A stretch of 64,000 nt of DNA from Streptomyces cinerochromogenes. Its GTDB lineage: Bacteria > Actinomycetota > Actinomycetes > Streptomycetales > Streptomycetaceae. The stretch is taken from contig NZ_BMRM01000007.1 in NCBI RefSeq assembly GCF_014648635.1, positions 1 through 64,000 of the forward strand, given 5' to 3'. Position numbers and translations under genes: made by a program. The notes below the pieces were generated by a model. That model did not search any database. It saw only the letters and a list, made by a program, of their open reading frames with translations, and was not told the origin of the DNA. Below are positions 8,737 to 25,238 of the stretch, piece after piece; the first letter of the stretch is position 1, and every line of letters starts with the position of its first letter.

Positions 8737-8868
8737 GGAAATCGCCCCCCTGTGGATGCCGTCCCGATCTGCCCTGCAGCGTACTGGCCGGCACTGACAA
8801 CCCCCTGCGGGCGGACCCCGCACCGCTCCTAGGATGATCACCGAGGTGCGGCATGCGGAGGGGGACTC

Positions 8869-11349
8869 ATGACGGACGACAGACGGGACGGCCCGGCGGC
8901 CGACGCGTTCCGGCGGGCGCGCTCGCAGTGGCTGGAGGGCCGGATCCGGGAGCTGTCCGCCGTCCTGGAGACCACCGCGCCCGGCCTGTACCGGCTGCTC
9001 CCCGCCGACCTCGGCGATCCGCGCACGGCGGCGGCCGTCACCCTGGCGAGGATCGCCGCCGACGAGGCGCGGGCACAGCCGGTGGCCGAGTCCGTCGGCT
9101 GGCTGGAGCGGCTGATACCCGGCGGTTACCGGCACGACCTGGCGGCGGACGTCCGTGAGGTGCGGTCGCTGATCGCCGACAGCGGCGAGGCGGCCCTGTG
9201 GGCCTGGAACGCCGAGGGCTGGGAGGAGCTGCTGCTGTGGTGGTGGCGCCGCCACCAGCCGCGCACCGGTGACCCCGAGCGGGACTTCGCGGAGTGGCGG
9301 GCGCGCTGGTCCGCGGAGGTTCCGTGGAACGGCGACATCGACCGGCCGGAGCGGGCGCCCCGCCGGCACGGCCGCGCCCTCGTCACCCCGGCGGAGTTCC
9401 TCGCCCGCGAACCGGAACCGCTCCGCCTGCTGGCCCGGGCGGTCATGAGCGCGCCTTCGGCGGTCGCCGCGGTGGAGGACGCCGTGCTCCTGCGCGAGGA
9501 GCACCTCCAGGGCGCCGGGCACCTCAGGTGGCTGGCCGAGCAGCAGGCCGTGGTGGAGCAGGCGGAGGCCTGGCGGCGGGCACAGCAGAAGACCGGCTCG
9601 GAGGCCACGCGGGCGTTCCTCGCCGAGCTGTCCGAGGCGGTCAAGCGCTACATGTCGCTGGTCCTCCAGCCGGTGACCGACGCCCTCTCGGCCTGCGAGC
9701 GGGCCCTGCTGCACGACAGCAGGCCCGGGCCCCGGCGCACGGCGGCCGACTACCTGGAGACGTTCCTCGACTGGTACGAGCAGCCGGACGTGGACGCCTG
9801 GGACGACGACGAGCTGGGCCACGACCTCGCCCGGGAGGCGCGGCAGCGCCACGAGCGCCGCGAGACCACCTGGCAGGGCATGCTCGGCACGATCCCCGTC
9901 TGGTACCACATCGTCCGGTCCCCGCAGGAGAGAGCGGCGGCGCTGGCCTACTCGGGGCGCCCGTCGGCGTCGGTCGTCCGGGTGCGCACCGGCGACACCG
10001 AGGCGAGCACCGGCTTCGACCTGTGGGACGCGGAGATGTGGGACGAGGAGACGGGGGACCAGGACGAGGAGGCCGCCGACTGGTACCCGGAGCCCGGCGT
10101 CGTCGTCCGCTGCGCCCCGTACGACGCCTCCGGCCTGTGCGCCCTGCTCGCGGTGGCCCAGCTCGGCCACGCCCGCCTGGAGTTCCTGGTCCCCCGGGCC
10201 GACGGCGGCATCGGCCGCCTGCGCACGGTGCGGGCCCGGGTCCGCGGGGACGACGCGGACGCCTGGCGGCGCTGGGCCCTCACCTCGCTGGCCCGCCTCG
10301 CGCCCGACCCGGAGGACCTGGCCGATCTGATCGCCGGGCCGGGGGAGGGCGGAGCGGGGGAGGGACGGGAGCGCGAGCAGGACGCCACAGGGTGGGGCGC
10401 CGCTGGTCCGGGTGCCACGGGGCGGGGCGCCGCCGGTCCGGGTGCCGCGGGTCGGGGCGGCGATGATCCGGGTGCCACCGGTCGGGGCGCCGCTGGTCCG
10501 GGCGCCCCTGGCTCCGGCGGCTCCGGTTCCGACGGGCCCGGTCCCGGCGGCCCTGATTCCGACGGCTCCGGTCCGGGTGCCGCCGGTGCCTCCCGCAGGG
10601 CGATGTCCCCCGAACTGCTCACCAAGGTCAAGGCGCTGCTGCGCAAGGCGGAGGACCCGGGAGCGACCCAGGAGGAGAGCCGTGCCTTCCTGGACAAGGC
10701 CATGGAACTCATGGCCAAGTACGGGATCGAGCGGGCCATGCTCGACGAGGTCGGCGAGTCCGCCCGGCCGACGGACAGGATGATCGACGTGCACCCTCCC
10801 TACGCCAAGGAGGTACGCCGGCTGCTCAGCCGTATCGCGCAGGAGATGCGCTGCCAGAGCGTGCTCGTCGACACCAGGGACAACCGGCGCCGGCTGCACC
10901 TGTTCGGCTACGAGTCCGACATCCAGGCGAGCGAGCTGCTCTTCGCCAGCCTGCGGTTGCAGATGCTCGCCGGCGCGGACGACGCCGGCCGGCGGCACCG
11001 GCCTGCGGGCGAGGACGCCCGCGCCTACAAGCGCTCCTGGATGCTCGGGTTCATCAGGGAGGTCACCGCGCGCATCGGCGCCGCCCAGCGAGCGGCCAGC
11101 GAGGCCGCGGACCAGGGGGCCGCGGACGGCGGCACGCACCCGTCCGGGCGCAGCGTCGAACTCGTCCTCGCCCACCGGTCGGCCGAGGTCGAGGCCCAGC
11201 TCCACCAGCACTACCCGAAGCTCGGGCAGGCACGCCCCACGAAGTTCAAGGGCTCCGGCTACTGGCAGGGGATCGCCGACGGCCGCCTCGCCGACATCGG
11301 CGGTCCGACGTTCGCCGAGGGGGAGGCCGATCCGGAGCTGACGCACTGA
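8869..11349 (+). CDS. DUF2786-domain protein with glycine/proline repeat linker
   Basis: An 826-aa protein. The ATG at 8869 has GGAGGGGGA just upstream. The N-terminal about 500 residues are not recognised; they are Trp-, Arg- and Glu-rich, mostly helical, and soluble. Residues about 508-577 are a low-complexity linker of Gly, Ala, Pro and Arg made of 10-residue repeats. The C-terminal quarter begins with a clear DUF2786 segment (TKVKALLRKAEDPGATQEE ... FLDKAMELMAKYGI), followed by the companion domain usually found after it (LLSRIAQEMRCQSVLV ... LHLFGYESDIQASELLFASL). DUF2786 proteins are common near phage and defence genes but their biochemical role is not known. It lies inside the defence island, opposite in strand to both flanking operons, and ends in a bidirectional terminator. 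A possible -10 (TAGGAT, 8830-8835) precedes it. Confidence 0.8.
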   Translation: MTDDRRDGPAADAFRRARSQWLEGRIRELSAVLETTAPGLYRLLPADLGDPRTAAAVTLARIAADEARAQPVAESVGWLERLIPGGYRHDLAADVREVRSLIADSGEAALWAWNAEGWEELLLWWWRRHQPRTGDPERDFAEWRARWSAEVPWNGDIDRPERAPRRHGRALVTPAEFLAREPEPLRLLARAVMSAPSAVAAVEDAVLLREEHLQGAGHLRWLAEQQAVVEQAEAWRRAQQKTGSEATRAFLAELSEAVKRYMSLVLQPVTDALSACERALLHDSRPGPRRTAADYLETFLDWYEQPDVDAWDDDELGHDLAREARQRHERRETTWQGMLGTIPVWYHIVRSPQERAAALAYSGRPSASVVRVRTGDTEASTGFDLWDAEMWDEETGDQDEEAADWYPEPGVVVRCAPYDASGLCALLAVAQLGHARLEFLVPRADGGIGRLRTVRARVRGDDADAWRRWALTSLARLAPDPEDLADLIAGPGEGGAGEGREREQDATGWGAAGPGATGRGAAGPGAAGRGGDDPGATGRGAAGPGAPGSGGSGSDGPGPGGPDSDGSGPGAAGASRRAMSPELLTKVKALLRKAEDPGATQEESRAFLDKAMELMAKYGIERAMLDEVGESARPTDRMIDVHPPYAKEVRRLLSRIAQEMRCQSVLVDTRDNRRRLHLFGYESDIQASELLFASLRLQMLAGADDAGRRHRPAGEDARAYKRSWMLGFIREVTARIGAAQRAASEAADQGAADGGTHPSGRSVELVLAHRSAEVEAQLHQHYPKLGQARPTKFKGSGYWQGIADGRLADIGGPTFAEGEADPELTH
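10390..10509 (+). repeat. Four 30-bp in-frame tandem repeats (10-residue units)
   Basis: Four consecutive 30-nt units start at 10390, 10420, 10450 and 10480 and encode variants of GRGAAGPGAT inside the DUF2786 gene. The third unit is the most diverged (GRGGDDPGAT). The unit size keeps frame, so copy number could vary between strains and change linker length. Confidence 0.9.
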
Positions 11350-11407
11350 GGGGCCGCCGCGTCGGGTCCGGGCCGAGTGCGGGGAGCCGGAAGCCGAAGC
11401 GTGGGTG

Positions 11408-11450
11408 AGGCGTGCCGCCGGCCCCACGGACCAGGGCCGGCGGCACGCCT
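11408..11450. terminator. Bidirectional terminator between convergent genes
   Basis: A perfect 17-bp inverted repeat (11408-11424 and 11434-11450, starting AGGCGTGCCGCC) with a 9-nt loop sits between the DUF2786 stop (11349) and the convergent methylase stop (11466). It can serve both transcripts. Confidence 0.9.
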
Positions 11451-11465
11451 CGGACGGCTGCCGCG

Positions 11466-14400
11466 TCAGGTGGCCGGGAGGGCGTGGCGGGGACCGTGGC
11501 CCGGGGGCGGTGTGAGGGTGGAGGTGTAGGTGTCGCCTTCCACCAGGGGGTTGTCCGGCGTGAGGCCGGCTTCCGCCATGCGGTCGTACTCCCCGAGGAT
11601 CAGTTCCTTCGTGCGGTACGTGCCGTACCTGGCCTCGTCCTTGCGCTTGACGATGGGGAAGGTGTCGAGCACATGGACGACGTCCTCCCGGGAGATCCCG
11701 TACAGGTGGAAGAAGAGGGCGTCCAGCTCCGCGCGGATCACCTGGCGGCGCGCCTCGTCCCAGCGGAAGGGCGGCCCGCCGTCGCCGAGGTCCCGCGCGA
11801 AGGGCGCCATGTCCGCCGCCGTGTGGACGAGTTCCAGGACGCGCGGCCGCACGTACGCGCCGTGGGCGGCCAGCGTCCGTGCGGACGGTACGGGCAGCTG
11901 GCGCAGGTAGATCATGGTCAGGTGGGTGCCGGCGACCTTCTGGCGTGCCACGTAGTCCAGCGCGAAGGAGGAGAGCGCGGCCACGAGCAGGGGCGCGTGG
12001 CCGGGGTCGGCCAGGGACGCCAGCGGCAGGGTGTTCGCGAGGGCGGCCCGGGGAAGGAGCGCCGCGATCACCGTGCGTTCGTCGGTGGACCGGCAGATGT
12101 CCCGCCAGCCCAGCATCCAGTCGGCGTCCCACCGGCCGGCCAGCCGGTCGTCCACCACACCGCGGCGCACCCAGTAGCGGGGCCGGGCCTCCGCGGCGGG
12201 GTCCGTGCGCACGACGGTGTCCTCGTCGGCGTAGGTGAACCACCTGTGGTCGTAGTGGTGGAGCATCTTGGCCTCGTACACCTTGTACGCGGCACCCTGG
12301 TCCGGCTCGCTGTCCAGGAGTTCCCCGGCCGCGTGGGACAGGTGCAGCACCTCGGTGTACTGGAAGCCCCAGGGGTTCCCACCGGGTGCGCCCTCGTCGA
12401 CCAGGACGGGGACCCGCCGGTAGACGCCCAGGGTGATCTCGGCGTCGCGGCGGGAGCGGAACACCGGGCACGTGCCGGTGTTCGGGTTGAGCAGCGTGAT
12501 CTCCTCAGGTGTCAGCGTGAAGGACTTCCCGGGCTCGTCCAGTTCCTGGGGACTGTGCAGGAAGAAGGCGAACTCGGCCTTCGGCTCCCGCGCGGCGCGG
12601 CCGGCGAGGGACAGGATGCTGAACTTGAACGAGCGGTGCACGTTCGGGAACAGCGGCGCGGCGTTCTCGAAGTCGTACAGCGCCGCGAGGGCCCCCGTGC
12701 GGACGAGGTCCTTGAAGAAGTACTGCGTGGTCGCGTCGGTGGCGATCCCCGTGGGCACGATGACGCCCATGCGGCCGTGCGGGCTCGTCAGGAGACGGTC
12801 CGTCTCGGAGAAGACGGCGTACGTGTTGATGTCCCCGCGGCCCGTCAGCGGGCAGCGGCCGGCGTCGCGCAGGAAGTGGCTCTCGCCCTCCGACCGCCGT
12901 TTCGCCGCCTCGTACTCGGCGTACAGGACATGACCGTCGCGGGTGTCCCTGAGCCCGGAGATGAGCTTCTTCCGGGCGGCCGCGTTCCCGGCGTTCGCGA
13001 TGGCGGGGTCGCGCTGCGCGAAGAACTCCTGTTCCTGGAGCTTGATGCGTTCCCACGGGGGGTTCCCCACCACGCAGTCGAACCCCCCGGCCCAGCCCGT
13101 CGCCGGGTCGAGGCCACCGGTCGCCGCACCCGCCTCCGGTACCGAGAAGACCTCCGGGAACTCCAGGTGCCAGTGGAAGAAGGCGTACTGGTCCCTGAGG
13201 CGTCGGATCTCCTCGTGCGTGGACCGCGGCGCCGCGTCGGCCGACGGGTCCTGAAGACTCCGGAAGACGTCCTGGGTGACCGCGAGCGGGCCCCCGGGCC
13301 TCTTCGGCCACACGAACGCCGCGCACCACGCGTCCGCCACGTGCAGGGCGTGCGTGTACTCGGCCGACCGGGACCAGTCGAGGTAGGCGGCCTCCTGCCG
13401 GCGGACCTCGGCCAGGGTGTCGGAGCCGGCGGCGGTGATGCGGCGCAGCCGGGACGCGAAGGCGGCGTTGGCGACCTTCGTCTCGGTGTCCAGGTCGAAC
13501 AGGCCGCCCTGCCCGGCGCGTTCCCGCCGGTTCTGCTTCTCCAGGGCCTTGGCGTACTTCTTGTCGTCCCCCTCGATCGGCTTGAACGCCTCGTCGGGCA
13601 CGCCGTTGCCGAGCAGGGCGGGTGTCGCGCCGACCAGGGCGTTGCCGTGCTTGATGTGGGCGTCCAGGAAGCCGAGGGGTCTGCCCGGTTCGAGGGCTTC
13701 CAGCCAGAGCGACACCTTGGCGAGTTCCACGGCCATCGGGTTGAGGTCCACGCCGTACACGCAGCGGGCGACGACCTCGTGCAGCGCGTGCCGCACCGCC
13801 TCGACAGGGGGTTCCGGGAGACGCTCCCGCACCGCCGCGACCCGCTTGGCGATCCTGCGCGCCGCCGCCACCAGGAAGTGCCCCGAACCGCAGGCCGGGT
13901 CGCAGACGGTCAGGGACAGCAGCTCACGCACGATGGCGTCCGTCGCGTCCGCGGCGCCGGCCGCCGAGGCGGCGGCCTCGCCGCGCTTGACGGCGTCGTC
14001 GAGCACCGGGTCGAGCGTGGTGTCCAGCAGGCGCTCGATGAGCCCGGACGGGGTGTAGTAACTGCCCGTCGTCTTGCGGGTGTTGCCGACCAGCTCCACC
14101 AGCTCGAAGGTGCGTTCGGCCGCGCTGTGCTGCGGGACCAGCTCCAGCAGGGACTCGTAGACCGAACCCAGTTCCTCGGCGTCCAGGTGGCGGTAGTCGA
14201 TGGCGCGCCGGCGCCGCGAGCCGTTGTCACGGACCTGGGACAGGTGCCGTACAGCCGTCAGCAGGTACTCGTTCGCCAGGGACAGCCCGCGCAGCGGGGC
14301 GTCGGCCTCCGTGTCGGTGAAGATGCCCCCCAGGCCGGGCAGTCCCAGCTCCGGCCGGCCGTGCTCGTCGCCGAGGGCGTCCAGGACGATGCGCAGGGAC

Positions 14401-15449
14401 TGGTACAGGTCGCCGTGGGAGGTGCCCCGGCGGCGACGCGCGTGGGCGCGCAGGCGCGCCGAGGAGAAGTACCTGGCGTACCGCTCCCGTGCCCGCTCGG
14501 ACGCGCCGGGGCCGTGGAGCACGTCCCGGTCCTCCGCCACGAACACGAACAGCAGTCGGTAGGCGAGGCGGAGCAGCGCCGTGTGCAGCGCCCTCACGTC
14601 GAGGTTCTCGCGCAGCGCCGCGTTGTCCGGGTGGCGCAGGAAGCCCGTGCCCAGCGTGGTGATCGCCTCCTGCACCCCCCTCCTCAGCTGGTCCAGGGCG
14701 CGCGTGCCGGACGCGATCGCCTCCGTCCGCCACTGCTCCAGCCGGCACCCGGCCGCCGCGGCCCCCTCCGCCACCTCGAACCGGGACGCGTGCAGCAGCC
14801 GGTACAGCAGGGTGAACTCGCTGAACAGTTCGCCGTCGAAGATCGCTTCCAGGTCGAACTCGACGTACGACGCCGTGGCGAGCGCGCTGGAGTCGCGCAG
14901 GAGGCGCAGCCGGCGGCCGTTGGTCAGGACGCCCCACAGGTGGGCCTCCGTGCGGTTCAGGCACTCCTGGAGCATGGACTGGGGCGGGACCGTGCCGGCG
15001 CCGCCCGGTCGTCTGTCCGGCTCCGTGTTCCAGGGCGTCTGGTGGATGAGGGTGTGTCCCCAGCGGTGGGAGACCGGGAACCTCTTTCCCGGGTCGGAGT
15101 CGGCGGTGATGCCCGCCTGGCCGACGGGGGTGAGCCGGCCGAAGCCCAGTTCGCGCCAGAGGGGGGTCAGCCAGTCGGACTGGGCGATGCCCGTCGGGTC
15201 GGCGGCGGGGACGCCCGTGTCCGGGTCCTCCGGCAGGCGCTCGCGCAGCTCCCGCCACAGCGGCTTCAGGTACTCCCAGCTGCGTTCCGCCTCGTCCCGT
15301 ACCGAACGGGACGAGGGCAGACCGTAGTCGGCGGGCCGGGAGCCGGGGACGTCCCTGCCCTCCGAGACGCGCAGCAGCATGTCGGCCGGCAGGAGTCCGC
15401 CGACCGTGTGGACGGCGGTGAACACCTGGTTGCGGGTGGTGGCGGACAT
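11466..15449 (-). CDS. drmMI: Eco57I-type N6-adenine DNA methylase (DrmMI-like)
   Basis: A 1327-aa protein. The ATG at 15449 shares its A with the TGA of the upstream SNF2 helicase (TGATG), so the two are coupled. Methylase motif I is [18 protein letters not shown] (about aa 515) and motif IV is VVGNPPWER (about aa 795), both intact, so it should methylate adenine N6. The long N-terminal half ([15 protein letters not shown] ... [17 protein letters not shown]) and the C-terminal part with [12 protein letters not shown] are typical of large Eco57I/BREX/DISARM-type methylases. The C-terminal part should hold target recognition. As the third gene after the kinase-helicase and SNF2 genes, it matches drmMI of class 1 DISARM, whose methylation marks the host DNA. 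Family assignment within the large Eco57I group is inferred from context. Confidence 0.75.
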   Translation of the reverse strand: MSATTRNQVFTAVHTVGGLLPADMLLRVSEGRDVPGSRPADYGLPSSRSVRDEAERSWEYLKPLWRELRERLPEDPDTGVPAADPTGIAQSDWLTPLWRELGFGRLTPVGQAGITADSDPGKRFPVSHRWGHTLIHQTPWNTEPDRRPGGAGTVPPQSMLQECLNRTEAHLWGVLTNGRRLRLLRDSSALATASYVEFDLEAIFDGELFSEFTLLYRLLHASRFEVAEGAAAAGCRLEQWRTEAIASGTRALDQLRRGVQEAITTLGTGFLRHPDNAALRENLDVRALHTALLRLAYRLLFVFVAEDRDVLHGPGASERARERYARYFSSARLRAHARRRRGTSHGDLYQSLRIVLDALGDEHGRPELGLPGLGGIFTDTEADAPLRGLSLANEYLLTAVRHLSQVRDNGSRRRRAIDYRHLDAEELGSVYESLLELVPQHSAAERTFELVELVGNTRKTTGSYYTPSGLIERLLDTTLDPVLDDAVKRGEAAASAAGAADATDAIVRELLSLTVCDPACGSGHFLVAAARRIAKRVAAVRERLPEPPVEAVRHALHEVVARCVYGVDLNPMAVELAKVSLWLEALEPGRPLGFLDAHIKHGNALVGATPALLGNGVPDEAFKPIEGDDKKYAKALEKQNRRERAGQGGLFDLDTETKVANAAFASRLRRITAAGSDTLAEVRRQEAAYLDWSRSAEYTHALHVADAWCAAFVWPKRPGGPLAVTQDVFRSLQDPSADAAPRSTHEEIRRLRDQYAFFHWHLEFPEVFSVPEAGAATGGLDPATGWAGGFDCVVGNPPWERIKLQEQEFFAQRDPAIANAGNAAARKKLISGLRDTRDGHVLYAEYEAAKRRSEGESHFLRDAGRCPLTGRGDINTYAVFSETDRLLTSPHGRMGVIVPTGIATDATTQYFFKDLVRTGALAALYDFENAAPLFPNVHRSFKFSILSLAGRAAREPKAEFAFFLHSPQELDEPGKSFTLTPEEITLLNPNTGTCPVFRSRRDAEITLGVYRRVPVLVDEGAPGGNPWGFQYTEVLHLSHAAGELLDSEPDQGAAYKVYEAKMLHHYDHRWFTYADEDTVVRTDPAAEARPRYWVRRGVVDDRLAGRWDADWMLGWRDICRSTDERTVIAALLPRAALANTLPLASLADPGHAPLLVAALSSFALDYVARQKVAGTHLTMIYLRQLPVPSARTLAAHGAYVRPRVLELVHTAADMAPFARDLGDGGPPFRWDEARRQVIRAELDALFFHLYGISREDVVHVLDTFPIVKRKDEARYGTYRTKELILGEYDRMAEAGLTPDNPLVEGDTYTSTLTPPPGHGPRHALPAT

Positions 15450-18391
15450 CAGGCGGGGGCTCCTGCGGAAGCGGACGGGGTGGCGGGCAGGTAGACGTAT
15501 GCGCCCAGGACGTCCGCCGGCTTCTGGGCCGTCACCGACAGGCCGCGGACGATCTCGCCGGATGCGGCGCGGACCCTGCGGTGGGCGGCATCGAGTTCGG
15601 CGGCCAGCTCGTCGCCGTACGTCTCCAGGTGCGCGTGGACGTCGGGGAGCTGGCCGAGGATGCGGGTCATCGTCCGCTCTCCGAAGTGCGGGTCGGTGTT
15701 CTCCGCCGCCGTGGCGTCCAGCAGCTCCACCGCGCGCTCCTGCGGCAGCCAGACCGCGTTGCGCGGCGCGCCCTCGAAGGCCAGCAGCCTCGCGTCCTCC
15801 GCCACCAGCTGCCGTTCGCCGCCCCGCGAGGGGAGCGTCAGGTGGAAGCGGTAGCGGACCAGCAGCAGGGTGGTGCGCGTGGTCACCGCGTCCGTGGTGA
15901 CCACACCGCAGCGGCGTGCCGGGCGGGCCCCCTCCGCCCGGGGGTCCAGGGCCGCGTTCAGGACGTGGGACGCGAGCGCGCCCACCACCGGGTCCGTGCG
16001 GACCAGGGCCGCCTCCCCGCGTGCCACCGCGGGGTCGCCGCGGAACGGGATCTCGCGGTCCTTCTCGATCACCTCCGCGCCCACGGTGGACGCGAGGGCG
16101 TCCCGCAGGCCCACCGGGGTGCCGCCGACCTGGGCGGTGAAGTCCCCCGAGCCGCCCTGGTCGCGCAGCACCGCGCCCAGCGCGCCCAGGGACTCCCGTA
16201 CGAACGTCCGGATCTCGCCCGCGCCGCCCAGCGCCGCACGGATCGAGGCGACCTCGCGGGCCACCTCCTCCGGGTGGATCGAGCGCTGCGCGAAACGGGA
16301 GCGGGAGGTCCGCTCGCGCTCGGCCGCCGAGTTCCAGTCGCTCTCCAGCTTCTCCCGGCTCACCTTGAACGCGTCCGCGCCGAACAGCGCGTCCTCGGTC
16401 TCGCGGCCGCGCATCAGCAGCCACTCCACGATCGCGTCCGTCACGCCCGTCGACAGTTCGTCGGGGACGGAGACCGAGATGCCGAGGTCCTTCTTGATCT
16501 GGCGGTGCTTCTTGATCAGCACCTCCAGGACCTTCCCGTCGATGCCGTTGTCGTCGCCGTACAGGGTGATGACCCGGACCTCGTCGCGGCGCTGGCCGTA
16601 GCGGTCGACGCGGCCCTCGCGCTGGTCGTGGCGGGTGGGGTTCCAGGCGAGGTCGTAGTGGACGACCGCGTCGAAGTGGTGCTGGAGGTTGACGCCCTCC
16701 GAGAGGCAGTCCGTCGCGATCAGGACGCGGCGCGCCGCCGCGTCGTCGCCGGCCTCCGCCGCCAGCGCCTCGATCCGCTCGATGCGCTGCTGCGGCGACA
16801 GCTCGCCGGTGACCGCCTTCACGATCGTCTTCGCGCCCAGGGGGCCGCGCTTCTTCTTCTCCGGGTCGTTCGCGAGCTGCTCGGCCAGGTACTTGGCCGT
16901 CGGGATGTAGCGGCAGAAGACGATCGGGTGGTAGCCGTCGGCCAGCAGCGCCTTGAGCTGCCTGATGAGCGCCTTCAGCTTGTGGTCCTGCTCCGGGCCC
17001 TCCAACCGCCGGGCCCGCTCGGCGAGTTCCGCCAGCCGGGACTTCGGCGCCCCCTCGTCCGTCTCGGCGCCCGGTGCGACGTCCATGCCCTCCAGGGCGT
17101 CGCTGTCGGCCGCGTCGCTGGTGAGCGGGGCGCCCAGCTTGTCGGCCTCCTCCGCGCTCGCGGCGATCGCCGCCGCCGACCGGGTCGTGAGGGTCTGCGC
17201 GGCGGCCGCCGGGGACGACACCAGCGAGCGCAGCAGCGCGATCGCCGACCACCAGGCGATCCGGGCCTCCCGCCGGCCCCGGCCGCCCGCCTCCTCGACG
17301 CGCTCGCTCGCGTACGCGATCGCGTCGTCGAGCAGGGCCCGGTACCCGGGGGAGAGCTTGTACGTCTCGTCCTTGAAGTAGCGGTCCGAGGGAAACGCGG
17401 TGCGCTCGGCGAGGGAGTCGTCCGCCAGGCCGTCCTCCTTCGTGAGGTACTGCCGTACGTCCGCCCGCTTGCGGGCCACGAAGTGCCGGGCCAGCAGCTT
17501 CCGGCCCGCCTCCGACTCCAGGTCGACGTGCGCCAGCTCCGGCTTGACCAGGCCGAGCAGGTTCCGGAACGCCGACTCCTTGCCGCTGTGCGGGGTCGCC
17601 GTGACCAGCAGCAGGTGCCGGTCGGCGTCCTCCGCCACGCGGCGCAGCAGCTCGTGGCGCAGCTGGCTCTGGGCGCTCGCCGAGGTGTCGTCCGCGGCCA
17701 CGCAGGTGTGCGCCTCGTCCACGATCACCAGGTCGGGGCAGTGGCGCACGAAGTCGTCGCGGTGGCGCGGGGACTTGATGAAGTCCGTGGAGACGATCAC
17801 GTTCGGGTACCGGTCGAACAGGGACTGGCCGAGGTCCAGGCCCCGCTCCAGCCGGGACACCGTCGAGGCCAGCACCAGCTCGGCGTCGATGGCGAACTTG
17901 CTGCGCAGTTCCTGCTGCCACTGCTCGGCCAGCGCGGGCGAGCACAGCACGGCCAGGCCCGTCGCCTCGCCCTGCGCCAGCAGCTCGCTCGCGATCAGGC
18001 CCGCCTCGACCGTCTTGCCGATACCGACGTCGTCCGAGATCAGCATGCGGACGGTCTTCTGCCGCAGCGCCATCAGCAGCGGGACGAGCTGGTAGGCGCG
18101 GGGCTCCACCGCGATGCCCGCCAGGGAGCGGAACGGGCCGGCGCCCGAGCGGAAGCCCACCCGCAGCGCCGTGCGCAGCAGACCGGCCGCGCGCTGGTCG
18201 CCCAGGTCGGACGGCTCGGGCGGGGCGAAGCGGGCCTCCTCGACGGGTTCGAACGGGAGGACCGCCGCGATGTCGTCGTCCGAGCCGCCCAGCGGGCGCA
18301 GCACGAGCAGGTCGGGCTCGCTCTCGGGGAGCACCACCCACTCGCGGCCGCGGGCCTTCACCAGGGATCCGGCGGAGAACGTGAATGCCAT
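15449..18391 (-). CDS. drmD: SNF2-family helicase (DrmD-like)
   Basis: A 980-aa protein. The ATG at 18391 is chosen; a TTG at 18403 is possible, but the AAGAGGA site is only one or two bases from it. SNF2/SF2 motifs are in order: I DDVGIGKTVEAGLIASELL (about aa 120), II VIVDEAHTC (about aa 223), III VTATPHSGKESAFRNLLGL, V CLSEGVNLQHHFDAVVHYD, VI NPTRHDQREGRVDRYGQRR (about aa 595). The C-terminal 350 residues contain helical material typical of this subfamily. It begins 24 nt after the kinase-helicase stop and overlaps the methylase start, so all three form one operon. In class 1 DISARM the SNF2-like DrmD stands next to drmMI, which is the arrangement seen here. The molecular role of DrmD is not settled. 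Confidence 0.78.
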   Translation of the reverse strand: MAFTFSAGSLVKARGREWVVLPESEPDLLVLRPLGGSDDDIAAVLPFEPVEEARFAPPEPSDLGDQRAAGLLRTALRVGFRSGAGPFRSLAGIAVEPRAYQLVPLLMALRQKTVRMLISDDVGIGKTVEAGLIASELLAQGEATGLAVLCSPALAEQWQQELRSKFAIDAELVLASTVSRLERGLDLGQSLFDRYPNVIVSTDFIKSPRHRDDFVRHCPDLVIVDEAHTCVAADDTSASAQSQLRHELLRRVAEDADRHLLLVTATPHSGKESAFRNLLGLVKPELAHVDLESEAGRKLLARHFVARKRADVRQYLTKEDGLADDSLAERTAFPSDRYFKDETYKLSPGYRALLDDAIAYASERVEEAGGRGRREARIAWWSAIALLRSLVSSPAAAAQTLTTRSAAAIAASAEEADKLGAPLTSDAADSDALEGMDVAPGAETDEGAPKSRLAELAERARRLEGPEQDHKLKALIRQLKALLADGYHPIVFCRYIPTAKYLAEQLANDPEKKKRGPLGAKTIVKAVTGELSPQQRIERIEALAAEAGDDAAARRVLIATDCLSEGVNLQHHFDAVVHYDLAWNPTRHDQREGRVDRYGQRRDEVRVITLYGDDNGIDGKVLEVLIKKHRQIKKDLGISVSVPDELSTGVTDAIVEWLLMRGRETEDALFGADAFKVSREKLESDWNSAAERERTSRSRFAQRSIHPEEVAREVASIRAALGGAGEIRTFVRESLGALGAVLRDQGGSGDFTAQVGGTPVGLRDALASTVGAEVIEKDREIPFRGDPAVARGEAALVRTDPVVGALASHVLNAALDPRAEGARPARRCGVVTTDAVTTRTTLLLVRYRFHLTLPSRGGERQLVAEDARLLAFEGAPRNAVWLPQERAVELLDATAAENTDPHFGERTMTRILGQLPDVHAHLETYGDELAAELDAAHRRVRAASGEIVRGLSVTAQKPADVLGAYVYLPATPSASAGAPA

Positions 18392-18415
18392 AGTGATCGT
18401 CAAATCCTCTTGGTG

Positions 18416-24763
<6,348 letters not shown>

Positions 24764-24831
24764 TGCCGCTCCTCTGCCCTGTGCTGCCGTCGCGCTGCCC
24801 ATCCTGTCAGGGGAGCGGTGAGGTTGAGGGG

Positions 24832-24837
24832 AGTGTA
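24832..24837 (-). promoter_or_regulatory. Predicted -10 box for the kinase-helicase operon
   Basis: On the minus strand the hexamer reads TACACT, a good match to the Streptomyces -10 consensus TAnnnT. No convincing -35 lies 18 nt upstream, which would fit a promoter that needs an activator bound at the palindrome centred near 24880. The predicted transcription start is about 24825, leaving a leader of about 60 nt. Confidence 0.4.
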
Positions 24838-24864
24838 CACGAGAGGGGCGGTGAGCGGGTAGGT

Positions 24865-24895
24865 GTCAGTACGTTGACGATGTCAACGTACTGAC
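24865..24895. promoter_or_regulatory. Long perfect palindrome, right end of the defence island
   Basis: A 14-bp inverted repeat (GTCAGTACGTTGAC at 24865-24878, GTCAACGTACTGAC at 24882-24895) with a 3-nt spacer. Its core GTTGAC-GAT-GTCAAC is the same 6-3-6 element found at 1811-1828. Its centre is about 55 nt upstream of the predicted start of the kinase-helicase transcript. It could also influence the divergent transporter gene. Confidence 0.7.
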
Positions 24896-25190
24896 GCGGC
24901 ACGTTCGGTGCCGGTTCGGCGTTCGTGCCGGAATCCGCCCGTTCGCCCGCGCTCCCGGCGCCTCCCGAGTGCGGCCGGAAATCGATGGGTCTTTTTTGCG
25001 CCACGCTCGCGGAAAGAAAAGCGTTCCGGCCGGACGACAGTTGACATGCGCTCGGGTGCGGAGTGAGGATCCATTGGCTTTTGCCCTGGCAGCGCATCGC
25101 GCAGCAATACCGCCACAGCGGACAGCGCCGTCCGGTTGATGTCGGTATCGCACCTGTGCTAGCGAGTCCGACACCGAGAGATGACCTTCT
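24896..25190. other. Intergenic region with AT-rich patch and transporter promoter
   Basis: No gene seen. A rare AT-rich patch (24981-25020, with a T6 run and an A-rich run) is enclosed by a 9-bp inverted repeat (CGGCCGGAA at 24972-24980 and TTCCGGCCG at 25024-25032). This could form a stem with a large loop or a regulator site. Just downstream, TTGACA at 25041-25046 and GAGGAT at 25065-25070 (18-nt spacer) form a plausible housekeeping promoter directed at the transporter gene. Confidence 0.5.
25041..25070 (+). promoter_or_regulatory. Predicted housekeeping promoter of the MHS transporter
   Basis: A perfect TTGACA -35 at 25041-25046 and GAGGAT at 25065-25070, separated by 18 nt. It lies 165-195 nt before the transporter start and about 120 nt before the possible leader peptide. 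Confidence 0.45.
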
Positions 25191-25238
25191 ATGAGTTCCT
25201 CCGCCGTTGACCACACTGAAGGCCATACAGGTTCATGA
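25191..25238 (+). CDS. Possible 15-residue leader peptide coupled to the transporter
   Basis: An ATG at 25191 opens a 15-codon frame (MSSSAVDHTEGHTGS) whose TGA (25236-25238) overlaps the ATG of the transporter (25235) as ATGA. The transporter itself has only a weak ribosome-binding site, so ribosomes ending this peptide could re-initiate there. The sequence before the mini-frame has purines (GAGAGATGA) but no strong site. No regulatory amino-acid run is present. Too short for a function call. Confidence 0.3.
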   Translation: MSSSAVDHTEGHTGS

